Shown piece by piece: positions 1 to 6,369 of a DNA stretch of 6,369 nt. The DNA lies in NCBI GenBank assembly GCA_002713495.1, contig PATA01000014.1:87190-93558 (forward strand), in the 5' to 3' direction. How positions within the stretch are numbered: the stretch's first letter is position 1; every line of letters starts with the position of its first letter. Position numbers and translations under genes: made by a program. The notes under the pieces are model-generated. The model saw only the letters and a program-made list of their open reading frames with translations, was not told the origin of the DNA and did no database searches. The DNA is from Flavobacteriaceae bacterium. Its GTDB lineage: Bacteria; Bacteroidota; Bacteroidia; Flavobacteriales; Flavobacteriaceae.

Positions 1-1045
1 TTTTCTTATAAGTAGACTTTGAATCGGTAGTTAAAGAATCATATAATTGAGATAAAATAACTGAATCAATACCATATACTGAATCATTTCTTTGGAAAAC
101 TATTTTCTCTTGTTCCTCATTATAATTTAAAATAGTTTTTTTTAAGGAAGGATATGAATTTTCACTAAATGTAATTAAGTCATCAAAAATTTGTACTCCA
201 TTTTTAAAAATTCTAATTTCTTCTATTTCGCTTACCCCTGTGATCCCATCAATCAACTCTTTGATCTCTCCAAAATATATAGAATTTGTTTTCTGTGTTA
301 GACTTTTTGAATCAATAAATCCAAGTTTAGTTTCAACTCCAGAAAAAATTTCAATCTCTGTATAACCTAACTCGATCATCTGATCATAATCATAAAAAAT
401 AATTTCTGGATTTAATAATTTATCAACTTTATAATAAATCTCTGCTAATACAGATTCTCCTAATGAAAAAGGATCTAATTTAATTATAGCAGATATTTCA
501 ATTTTTTCCTTTTTTAAAATTCTAATATTTTCAAAATCAGTAGAAATCAATCTGTTATGCATCAACAATTCATGAACCTTATCCCTTGTATGAGTTGTCT
601 CTTCATCAGTTATATCTTCGCTACATTGAATGGAAACACTTAATAGTCCGTTTAAACCCAATGAATTATCATTAATCTGTTCAATCCACACATTTTTTAT
701 ATTTTCAACTCTTTCTATAATAAATTTTCTAAAATCATTAATTGTCAGTGGAGAAGTTGGAAGAATTTCATTTAATGGAAATAATAAATTACTGTTTTTA
801 ATATCAAAATTATCTTTATTCAACAGTAATAGGTCTTCAACTTTAAAGTTTGACCTATAACCTAGATCAGTTAATGCATAGCAAAGTTGTTCTAGGATTG
901 TAATACCGGGATCATGAAAGTTATAATCCGTCCATTTATTACCTGAAAACTTCTGAATTAGAGAAATCCCATCTCTCAAAAGTGATTCATAATCAATTAC
1001 CTTTTTTGGATTTTTGATTTCTTTCAAAAATTTAGGCTCATTCAT
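1..1045 (-). CDS. Second baseplate J-type wedge protein (Afp12/Alg12-like), N-terminal part, 3' end outside window
   Basis: This is the N-terminal 348 residues of the partner wedge subunit; no stop codon occurs before the left edge. The start is the ATG at 1045-1043, giving MNEPKFLKEIKNPKKVIDYE, 5 bases after the preceding stop. A second, overlapping ATG at 1041 is out of frame. The hallmark is at residues 38-64, with FHDPGITILEQLCYALTD at 43-60 followed by LGYR. The (H/S)DPG-(I/V)-(T/A)-(I/L)-LE-x-(L/F)-x-(Y/W) element is the signature of gpJ-like and Afp12-like baseplate proteins. Residues 93-120 (LPTSPLTINDFRKFIIERVE, then NIKNVW) match the 'P-x-T-x-x-D-(F/Y)-R-x-x-(I/L)' region of the same fold. 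Another beta-rich repeat of the fold follows: IRILKKEKIEISAIIKLDP (174-192), with GFIDSKSLTQKTNSIYFGEI later (242-261). In known systems this protein contacts the gp25-like and Afp11-like subunits. The full length cannot be judged here. There is no sign of decay in the visible part. Confidence 0.88.
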   Translation of the reverse strand, partial: MNEPKFLKEIKNPKKVIDYESLLRDGISLIQKFSGNKWTDYNFHDPGITILEQLCYALTDLGYRSNFKVEDLLLLNKDNFDIKNSNLLFPLNEILPTSPLTINDFRKFIIERVENIKNVWIEQINDNSLGLNGLLSVSIQCSEDITDEETTHTRDKVHELLMHNRLISTDFENIRILKKEKIEISAIIKLDPFSLGESVLAEIYYKVDKLLNPEIIFYDYDQMIELGYTEIEIFSGVETKLGFIDSKSLTQKTNSIYFGEIKELIDGITGVSEIEEIRIFKNGVQIFDDLITFSENSYPSLKKTILNYNEEQEKIVFQRNDSVYGIDSVILSQLYDSLTTDSKSTYKK

Positions 1046-1050
1046 TTTAA

Positions 1051-1785
1051 TTATGATATTAGCTTGGTTAGATTATATTTAATCTTAAATGGTTCTCCAT
1101 CATTTGGATCTATTCCATAATGTCTTCTGGTTCGTATTTGTAATTTATAATTATGAATGTCTCCTGCCCATCTCAAGACAATTTTATTTAAAAAGAAACC
1201 ATAATAAGCCGTTGTTTGTCTGATTTTTGATTTTGAGGACCTACCTCCAAATGTTGACAAGGCAACCGCGTTTAAAATACAATATCTCCCAGAGCCTGAC
1301 TTACCCTTTATACTAGCATTAATTTCAAATGAATTGAGTCCATCCAATCCAGTTAAAATATCATGCCAATTTCCATCTCCCTCAGCAATTCCCGATAAAT
1401 ATGAACCAACTCTTGATTGAATACCTAGTGTTCCTTCAATATCAACATCATTTTCAGGTCTTGATTTATTTAATCCAATTTTTCCATTTTCATCAAATTT
1501 TAGAATAGTTTTTCCATCTTTACCATTTACGGAAAATCCACTTAAATCGTCCTTATCCATATCAAAACTTACTGAAGGATTTTCTTGGTTTGGCTTTTTG
1601 AAAAAGGAAATTAATTTACTTGACAAACTAGATCTGTTTATTCTCAAACCATCATTTTTATTAATTTGAATACCGTCATCTACAGAATTTATAGTAGAAT
1701 CAATTAAATCAACAAAGTGATTTTCTTTAGCGAAGCCACCCTTTTTAAAAAAATTCTTTAATGTATTTCTATTAACTATTGCCAT
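1051..1785 (-). CDS. Putative small tail-fibre/adhesin-like protein within the baseplate operon
   Basis: Function is not established; this is a 244-aa protein with a fibre-like layout. Residues 1-40 (NRNTLKNFFKKGGFAKENHF, then VDLIDSTINSVDDGI) resemble the 'LK-x-x-F-x-x-G-x-x-x-x-x-x-F-x-x-LIDS' N-terminal motif recurring in Bacteroidota phage-tail-fibre-like proteins, where it may be the attachment end. Residues 72-120 are strand-rich: GFSVNGKDGKTILKFDENGK, then IGLNKSRPENDVDIEGTLGI. They recall the 'G-x-(V/I)-G-(I/L)-N/T ... P ... L-x-V-x-G' linker of Bacteroidota fibre and adhesin proteins. Residues 125-225 look like a globular, aromatic-rich tip: GNWHDILTGLDGLNSFEI (138-155), YCILNAVALSTFGG (168-181), TTAYYGFFLNKIVLRWAGD (191-209) and IRTRRHYG (217-224). 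There is no signal peptide or membrane segment, so export as part of an assembled particle is expected. The gene starts 2 bases after the Afp11-like stop and ends 5 bases before the Afp12-like start, so it is co-expressed with the wedge. It could instead be a wedge accessory subunit. Confidence 0.7.
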   Translation of the reverse strand: MAIVNRNTLKNFFKKGGFAKENHFVDLIDSTINSVDDGIQINKNDGLRINRSSLSSKLISFFKKPNQENPSVSFDMDKDDLSGFSVNGKDGKTILKFDENGKIGLNKSRPENDVDIEGTLGIQSRVGSYLSGIAEGDGNWHDILTGLDGLNSFEINASIKGKSGSGRYCILNAVALSTFGGRSSKSKIRQTTAYYGFFLNKIVLRWAGDIHNYKLQIRTRRHYGIDPNDGEPFKIKYNLTKLIS

Positions 1786-1787
1786 GT

Positions 1788-4700
1788 CTAATTGAATTTA
1801 AAATTGAATGTTAATGGGGTTTTTTTTATTCCTGTATTTTTGTTATTCTTAATTTGCTTTTGTTCCTCTTTATCAGAAATAAAAACAAAATTTTCTTCTA
1901 TACTTAAATCACTATAATTAGTTTTCTCAGGTGGATAATATTGTTCATTCTCTAGAACCTCAATTTGATTATAGTCCCTAGGGATTATAATTGAGAGAGG
2001 GGTGCCAGATTTAATATAATTATGATTCTTTGGGTCATTAGCACTATCGTATATTTGAGTATTACCATCTTTATTTTTCTTTATATGAAGAATAGATACT
2101 CCTGTAAGAAACTTAACATATTTTCTCTCTTTAATAAAATTTATTATTTCAGACCTTTTAGATGATCCACCTATATTAATTGATTCATATTGTTTGCTTT
2201 GTATCCAAGGACAGAAAAAATCTAGTAAATCTTTATTGAGATTAAGAATTCCCTCTCCGCTTGGAATATTTAAAAACTTAACCTTTGCCTTAACCCAGAC
2301 CTCTTCAAAAATTGGATTAACAATTTCGAAATAAGTAAAAGGTGAAACAAATTCTTTTAAATATCTGTTAATTTGGGTAATATCAGCTTGACTTAGCTTA
2401 ATTTCGTCTATGGTTTGATCTGTGGTAATTTTCTTTATACATAAAATTTTAATTTTCAGATCCTTTCCCATTGAATAACACTTTACTTGCCCAAGCCAAT
2501 TAAATTTTTGAAGAATAAAATTCTCAATATCTTTTTTAATTGAGGGTCTATTTTTATGTCCTAAAAGTTCACTAACACGTTTGTAAAATAAAAAATTACT
2601 CTCTTTTTTATTTCCACCGAAAGATGGTAGGATCTGATTAATTGTAATAATACCATCTAAATTCTCTTTAAAATTCTGTATAGAATTTGGAGGTAAAATT
2701 TTATTTAAATTATTTTCATTTATTTCTTGCGTGCAGAGAACAGAATTCAAAATAATTTTTTTTATTAGACTAAATTGATCAACTTTAGTCTTAGAAGATG
2801 CTTTAATATAAAATAAACCATTATTTGAATTGACTGAGTTATTTGAAACATCTCTATTTAATCTGAAACAAATTACACCTGACTTTGTAAGATTATATGT
2901 TTCATCATATAATATGCTATTGTTATCAATCAATTTCCAGCCATTATTGCTAGAGTAGAACCAATCCAACTCTGAACTAAATTTATAATTAGTGTTACTA
3001 TTTTTTTTGATCTCAAAAAATAAATTTAAATCTTGTAAAATTTTAACATCTGAAAAACCAAGTAATAACTCTCCTTGAGAATTTATTTCAGGAACCAACA
3101 AACTGTTTTCTTTACTATTTGATTCAATATTTCTGTATCCTTCAACAGGATGAATCAGATAAAATTGGTCTTTACCCAAATTACCAGATTCATTGAATAT
3201 TATTGAACTTGTAGATTTATATGATAGTGAAAGATCAAATATCTCAGGGCAAAAAGGTTCATTTGGAGTAATTGGGTCAATGTCTTTTTCTTTTTTATCA
3301 GCTGTTTTTTCAATGCTCTCTTGTAAAATTTTTGGATATTCATTAAACCCAAAACCGATTTTGGGATTAACAAGCTCGATTCTTAAAAATCCTGTTTCAA
3401 GATCATTAGAATATTCTTCGATCATTTCAGATGTAAGGTCATAAACTGGTTTTATTTTTAATAAACCTGAATCTTTTATTTCAATTTTTCTTGTACTTAA
3501 TAAAATATTATTTTCCGACTCAAATAAATTGAATACAAATTCATTTTCAAGATTTCTTTCATAAACAAAATCAGATAACGCACTTAACTTGATTTTAAAT
3601 GATTTATTATCAATTGATTTTTGATAGTTTTTATAAAATTCCTTCATATTTTTTGTTTCAGGAAGGTTTGAAAATTTCCAACTTAAACTAAAATTTTCTA
3701 TTTTTTTACAAAACAGTTCCTCATTACCAATATATAACTTTGAGCCCTTTTGAGGAATCGATCCAAACATTTGGAATTCAGATGCGGGTGAAACTTCTCC
3801 ATCCTCTCCTATTAAAATTACTTTTTTCAATTCATCAGCTTCAATATCTGTATTAACTCTAGTAATTTCCATACCATTTAAAAAAGAATAGGGATAATAA
3901 AAGTTATCATTATTTAATAAAAATTGAAAAACCGGAAAAGTTGTATTAATATTTTTCTGATGAACACCTTCGTCGTATCTGGAGACTGAGGGATCATTTT
4001 TACCTAATTCTATTTTTATTAAAATTATTCCATCAGACCAATCCTCTGGATAATCAACCTTATAATCAATACCTGAAATCCAATTCTCATCAGAGGTATA
4101 TGATATACTAAAAGCATTTAAAAAAATATTAGAGAAAACTTCTTCCTCTGAATTACCAGTATTTGAAGAGATATCTATTATTAAATTTGAAAGATATTGA
4201 ATTGAATCAGCGGTAAAATAAAGGGAAAACTTAATCACTCTATTTGAGTCACTTGATAGAAGAGTAGGAGATGAAATTGCAAACCCCAAATCAGCTACCT
4301 CCATTGTTTTATCCTGAGATGATTTAAAAATCTGCTCTTCTCCTAAAGATGAAAAGGTATCATTATTAAAATTAAAAGCGTCCACTTCGGAAACAGAATT
4401 AGCTATTCTATTTGAAAATATACCTGAAATAATTCTAAAGGAAGATTCATAATCAAAAATTTTATTTCTGCTAACATATATTGTAGAAATTTCAGATAGA
4501 GATGAATTGTTCAATACTATTTCATGGTCAGTTTTATATATTATATCATCTCCATTATCGTCTTGACCAGCTATTAGTTCTTTTCCTTTACTCACTGTAA
4601 ATGATTCAATATTAGAATCTATATCAACATCAATATAAACTTTATTTGGTTCGCTTGCTATTGGAGACTGATTTAAAATCTCTTTAAAATAAAAATCTAA

Positions 4701-5477
4701 ATGCCGACTAGAAAAATTATTTATTTCATTTTGATGGTTTTTAAATAATTCTAAGAAACTAAATAATAGTCCAATCTGTGGGTTATGATTATCGTTTTTA
4801 TTTAACGAGTCGAAAAAAAGTAATTTTGCCTTGATTTTTAGTGATAATAATACTTGATAAACTGGTTTGTATAGCAGTATTAATTTCTTCAATGCACTAG
4901 AATATTTTGATTGTGTTTTATCAATCTCTTCAAAAATATCTCTCTTTAGGTTTTTATCATATTTCCAAATAGAATTAAATTCTTTAAATGAAACCTCATG
5001 TCCAATCAATTCCATTAACGAATTTGAAAAAGATGAAAACAACTCAAAAGACTTATTCAACTTATTTATTATTACTTGCTCAAGTTCATATTCGATTGAC
5101 GAACTCTTTATAGAGAGATTATTTTTTAGAGCTTTTTTATACCAGGAATCTATATTTTTGAAGTATATATGTATAAGATAGAAAAACTCTTTAAGAATAT
5201 TTTCTTTATCATTTTCGGATGAGAATTCGTCGAAATTCTTTATCAAGTTTAATCTTTGAATATCGAATTTATTTGCATCAAACTTAGATATTTCAGCAAG
5301 TAAAAATGTTTCGTCTGAAAAAAAACTAGACCAATTACCATCTAATTCATTTTTTGTGTTGTAAAAATTTACACTCTCTGAAAGATTAGCAATAAACATT
5401 ATTAAATCATCGATTTTCCTATCGTCAATTAATAAGTTTTCAGGTTTTAAATTGTCTAAAATTCGATTACTCAACAT
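1788..5477 (-). CDS. Baseplate J-like wedge protein (Afp11/Alg11-like), 1229 aa
   Basis: This large baseplate wedge subunit is related to phage P2 gpJ / T4 gp6 and to eCIS Afp11. It is expected to pair with the Afp12-like product to form the wedge ring around the spike. Residues 1 to about 270 form a mostly helical, Lys/Asn-rich N-terminal region. Within it, residues 15-80 (ending in a DGNW segment and LLAEISKFD) resemble the N-terminus of Bacteroidota Afp11-type proteins. The J core starts near 280 with YIDVDIDSNIESFTVSKGKE, the 'beta strand, then F-x-V-x-x-G-x-E' element. MEVADLGFAISSP (about 391-403) and LYIGNEELFCKKIENFSLSW (about 577-596) are also characteristic. The C-terminal J domain contains FYKRVSELLGHKNRP (about 963-977) and then PWIQSKQYESINIGGSSKRSE (near 1089-1109, quoted here only by its ends PW and KRSE), followed by EIINFIKERKYVKFLTGV, where the family packs against its partner. 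The tail is Lys/Asn-rich. The ATG at 5477 follows an A-rich leader 4 bases after the gp25 stop. The TAG stop is 2 bases before the next gene. Confidence 0.93.
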   Translation of the reverse strand: MLSNRILDNLKPENLLIDDRKIDDLIMFIANLSESVNFYNTKNELDGNWSSFFSDETFLLAEISKFDANKFDIQRLNLIKNFDEFSSENDKENILKEFFYLIHIYFKNIDSWYKKALKNNLSIKSSSIEYELEQVIINKLNKSFELFSSFSNSLMELIGHEVSFKEFNSIWKYDKNLKRDIFEEIDKTQSKYSSALKKLILLYKPVYQVLLSLKIKAKLLFFDSLNKNDNHNPQIGLLFSFLELFKNHQNEINNFSSRHLDFYFKEILNQSPIASEPNKVYIDVDIDSNIESFTVSKGKELIAGQDDNGDDIIYKTDHEIVLNNSSLSEISTIYVSRNKIFDYESSFRIISGIFSNRIANSVSEVDAFNFNNDTFSSLGEEQIFKSSQDKTMEVADLGFAISSPTLLSSDSNRVIKFSLYFTADSIQYLSNLIIDISSNTGNSEEEVFSNIFLNAFSISYTSDENWISGIDYKVDYPEDWSDGIILIKIELGKNDPSVSRYDEGVHQKNINTTFPVFQFLLNNDNFYYPYSFLNGMEITRVNTDIEADELKKVILIGEDGEVSPASEFQMFGSIPQKGSKLYIGNEELFCKKIENFSLSWKFSNLPETKNMKEFYKNYQKSIDNKSFKIKLSALSDFVYERNLENEFVFNLFESENNILLSTRKIEIKDSGLLKIKPVYDLTSEMIEEYSNDLETGFLRIELVNPKIGFGFNEYPKILQESIEKTADKKEKDIDPITPNEPFCPEIFDLSLSYKSTSSIIFNESGNLGKDQFYLIHPVEGYRNIESNSKENSLLVPEINSQGELLLGFSDVKILQDLNLFFEIKKNSNTNYKFSSELDWFYSSNNGWKLIDNNSILYDETYNLTKSGVICFRLNRDVSNNSVNSNNGLFYIKASSKTKVDQFSLIKKIILNSVLCTQEINENNLNKILPPNSIQNFKENLDGIITINQILPSFGGNKKESNFLFYKRVSELLGHKNRPSIKKDIENFILQKFNWLGQVKCYSMGKDLKIKILCIKKITTDQTIDEIKLSQADITQINRYLKEFVSPFTYFEIVNPIFEEVWVKAKVKFLNIPSGEGILNLNKDLLDFFCPWIQSKQYESINIGGSSKRSEIINFIKERKYVKFLTGVSILHIKKNKDGNTQIYDSANDPKNHNYIKSGTPLSIIIPRDYNQIEVLENEQYYPPEKTNYSDLSIEENFVFISDKEEQKQIKNNKNTGIKKTPLTFNFKFN

Positions 5478-5481
5478 TAAT

Positions 5482-5898
5482 TTATTTCAAGTTTGTACCT
5501 TCATTGATATAGAAGGGGAAAACTATGTTATCCCTAACATTTGTTGCTATTATCTCGTAAAATACCCCAATATTGATAATTCCCTCGTTAACATCTGATT
5601 TATTTGTTGTAACCTCGTGAACATGTATCCTGGGTTCAAACTCATAAATTGTTCTTTTTATTTCATGACCAATGGAGCTAATAATATTTTCGTCGAACGG
5701 TTCAAAAAGGTAATCATGAACTAAACAACCATAATTAGATCTCATTACTCTTTCACCAATTTTGGTAGATAAATAAATTTGCAAACTCTCTTTGATATCC
5801 TTTTCATTAGATACCATTTCAACGGATAACAAATCTTTATTAAATGTGGGAGGGAATCCCCAACCTGTTCCCAAAAAAGCTTTTTCTTTATTTTTCAT
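5482..5898 (-). CDS. gp25-like baseplate wedge protein (GPW/gp25 family, Afp9-like)
   Basis: This is a baseplate wedge component of the gp25/GPW family. In known contractile systems such proteins join the wedge to the first sheath ring and help to start sheath assembly. The 138-aa length is normal for the family, and the whole chain looks like the family. The N-terminus has FLGTGWGFPPTF (8-19), typical of Bacteroidota members. It is followed by DIKESLQIYLST (34-45) and then GERVMRSNYGC (48-58), the classic start of the gp25 core. Next come LFEPFDE (64-70), the conserved YEFEPRI (85-91) with the Glu-Pro-Arg seen across the family, and the closing TNVRDNIVFPFYINEGT (119-135). The ATG at 5898 is preceded by the A-rich stretch TTAAAAA with no Shine-Dalgarno sequence, as is usual in Bacteroidota. 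It starts 3 bases after the spike stop and ends 4 bases before the J-like gene. Nothing appears broken. Confidence 0.95.
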   Translation of the reverse strand: MKNKEKAFLGTGWGFPPTFNKDLLSVEMVSNEKDIKESLQIYLSTKIGERVMRSNYGCLVHDYLFEPFDENIISSIGHEIKRTIYEFEPRIHVHEVTTNKSDVNEGIINIGVFYEIIATNVRDNIVFPFYINEGTNLK

Positions 5899-5901
5899 TT
5901 T

Positions 5902-6369
5902 TTAATTAATTGATGTTGCGGACCCTTTGATTGTAACTTTTCCTGATGCTGTTAAATCGGCTCCACTGTTTCCTTTAGCCGAGAATTTCGCCTTAGCAGA
6001 TGCAGAAACATTACTACCTGAAAGCGAAATATTTTTTAGAGACTTAATATCAATTCCTTTCTTTCCATCTAAAGTGATTTTTCCATCAGAATTAATTTTG
6101 ATATCTTTCTTTGCAGATATAGATACTCCATTTTTTGATGTTTCGATTATATTTCCATTTCCATCAATTACCTTAATTCCAATTGAATTTTTCTTTTCAC
6201 TTATTGTTATCTTATTTTTCTCACTTGTTGAAATATTAATAATCTTATCTTTGTCATCAAATTCTAGAGTCAATTTTTCCTTTGTAACAATAGCTTTTAA
6301 ATTATTTTCCTTTTTGATTTCTGAATATGGCTTATTTTTTTTTGTATAAAGGCCACCCAAAATAACCGG
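5902..6369 (-). CDS. VgrG/gp5-like spike protein (Afp8/Alg8-like), C-terminal part, 5' end outside window
   Basis: This is the C-terminal end of the central spike of a contractile injection system, the trimeric needle base at the tip of the inner tube. The frame is open to the window edge. The first visible residues, PVILGGLYTKKNKPYS, match the end of the gp5/VgrG OB-fold domain, where P-V-V-L-G-G-L-Y-(S/T) is a family hallmark. The TTG at 6360 is therefore the Leu inside this motif, not a start codon. About 155 residues are visible. From about residue 33 the protein consists of short alternating beta repeats (KLTLEF, IINIST, KITISE, VSISAK, KITLDG, ISLSGS, VTIKGS), as expected for an intertwined triple-stranded beta-helix. 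The last 40 residues are rich in Ala, Ser and Gly, and the protein ends GSATSIN followed by TAA. The stop lies 3 bases before the gp25-like gene, so the two are co-transcribed. A T6SS VgrG is the alternative reading, but the gp25 and Afp11-like neighbours favour eCIS or T6SS-iii. No C-terminal effector domain is present. Confidence 0.9.
   Translation of the reverse strand, partial: PVILGGLYTKKNKPYSEIKKENNLKAIVTKEKLTLEFDDKDKIINISTSEKNKITISEKKNSIGIKVIDGNGNIIETSKNGVSISAKKDIKINSDGKITLDGKKGIDIKSLKNISLSGSNVSASAKAKFSAKGNSGADLTASGKVTIKGSATSIN

Larger units (their letters stand above)
1..6369 (-). other. Contractile injection system baseplate operon segment (eCIS / T6SS-iii type)
   Basis: All five genes lie on the minus strand in the order spike, gp25-like, Afp11-like, fibre-like, Afp12-like, with gaps of 3, 4, 2 and 5 bases. 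This is the conserved eCIS baseplate order with one extra gene inserted between the two wedge genes. No promoter, terminator hairpin or gap longer than 5 bases is present, so promoter and terminator must lie outside the window. The leaders before the starts at 5898, 5477, 1785 and 1045 have no Shine-Dalgarno sequence and are A-rich, a Bacteroidota habit; reinitiation or coupling between neighbours is likely. Sheath, tube, LysM, PAAR, AAA+ ATPase and cargo genes are not in the window. The eCIS versus T6SS-iii distinction therefore rests on family resemblance and cannot be settled here. Confidence 0.85.

Noticed and set aside
630..860. A 76-codon plus-strand open frame near the left side.
   Set aside because: It lies wholly opposite the Afp12-like coding region, which has strong family motifs and an unbroken frame to the window edge. 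The plus-strand product has no recognisable features.
1046..1050. Search for terminators, promoters or regulatory hairpins in the intergenic gaps (1046-1050, 1786-1787, 5478-5481, 5899-5901).
   Set aside because: The gaps are 2 to 5 bases long and cannot hold such elements; no convincing GC-rich inverted repeat followed by a T run was seen at any gene end.
1788..1827. Possible frameshift at the A8 tract near the end of the Afp11-like gene, making a fusion with the downstream fibre-like protein, which lies in the -1 frame.
   Set aside because: Read in the fibre frame, the sequence after the tract meets a TAA at 1800-1798 before the fibre ATG at 1785, so slippage would only terminate, not fuse. 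The normal frame ends cleanly at TAG 1790-1788.
3193..3444. Short plus-strand open frame opposite the middle of the Afp11-like gene, with another at 4867-5181.
   Set aside because: Both are antisense shadows of a well-supported 1229-aa gene, with no independent motifs, leader or conserved neighbours.
5927..6349. A 140-codon open frame on the plus strand opposite the spike gene, rich in Phe, Leu and Ile, resembling a membrane protein.
   Set aside because: It is the complement of a Lys-, Ser- and Asn-rich beta-repeat coding region, which forces Phe/Leu-rich antisense codons. It has no family motif, and its sense partner is a clear spike protein.
5902..6369. Classification of the locus as a canonical Proteobacterial type VI secretion system because of the VgrG-like spike.
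   Set aside because: The neighbours are gp25-like, Afp11-like and Afp12-like proteins. There are no TssK, TssF/TssG, TssJLM or ClpV-like genes, so an eCIS or T6SS-iii system fits better.

Overview
The window is one uninterrupted, minus-strand segment of a contractile injection system (CIS) baseplate operon, very probably an extracellular CIS (eCIS: Afp / PVC / AlgoCIS-like) or the related Bacteroidota 'T6SS subtype iii' type. The DNA is strongly AT-rich (heavy A/T codon use; Lys, Asn, Ile and Ser dominate the proteins). Starts have no Shine-Dalgarno sequence but an A-rich leader. The protein motifs are those of Bacteroidota eCIS proteins. Together these suggest a low-GC member of the Bacteroidota (Flavobacteriia/Cytophagia-like). 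The species cannot be named from the sequence.

Layout in transcription order (right to left): (1) 6369-5902, the C-terminal 155 residues of a VgrG/gp5-like spike protein (Afp8/Alg8-like), whose 5' end lies outside the window; (2) 5898-5482, a complete gp25-like baseplate wedge protein (Afp9-like, 138 aa); (3) 5477-1788, a complete 1229-aa baseplate J-like wedge protein (Afp11-like); (4) 1785-1051, a 244-aa protein not found in the textbook core set, which looks like a small tail-fibre or adhesin; (5) 1045-1, the N-terminal 348 residues of a second J-type wedge protein (Afp12-like), running off the left edge. The two edge genes are easily missed or mis-started: the spike has no true start here (the TTG at 6360 is an internal Leu codon), and the Afp12-like gene is open to the window end.

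The gaps between genes are only 2 to 5 bases. There is no room for promoters or terminators, so the five genes are almost certainly co-transcribed and translationally coupled. In the family model the spike sits on the central axis beneath the inner tube. The gp25-like protein and the Afp11/Afp12 pair form the baseplate wedges around the spike, and the wedges trigger sheath contraction. The 244-aa protein is encoded exactly between the two wedge subunits, so it may be a fibre or adhesin docked on the wedge, or a wedge accessory. That is the most interesting open point in the window. No RNA genes, insertion sequences, CRISPR arrays or intergenic stretches longer than 5 bases were seen.
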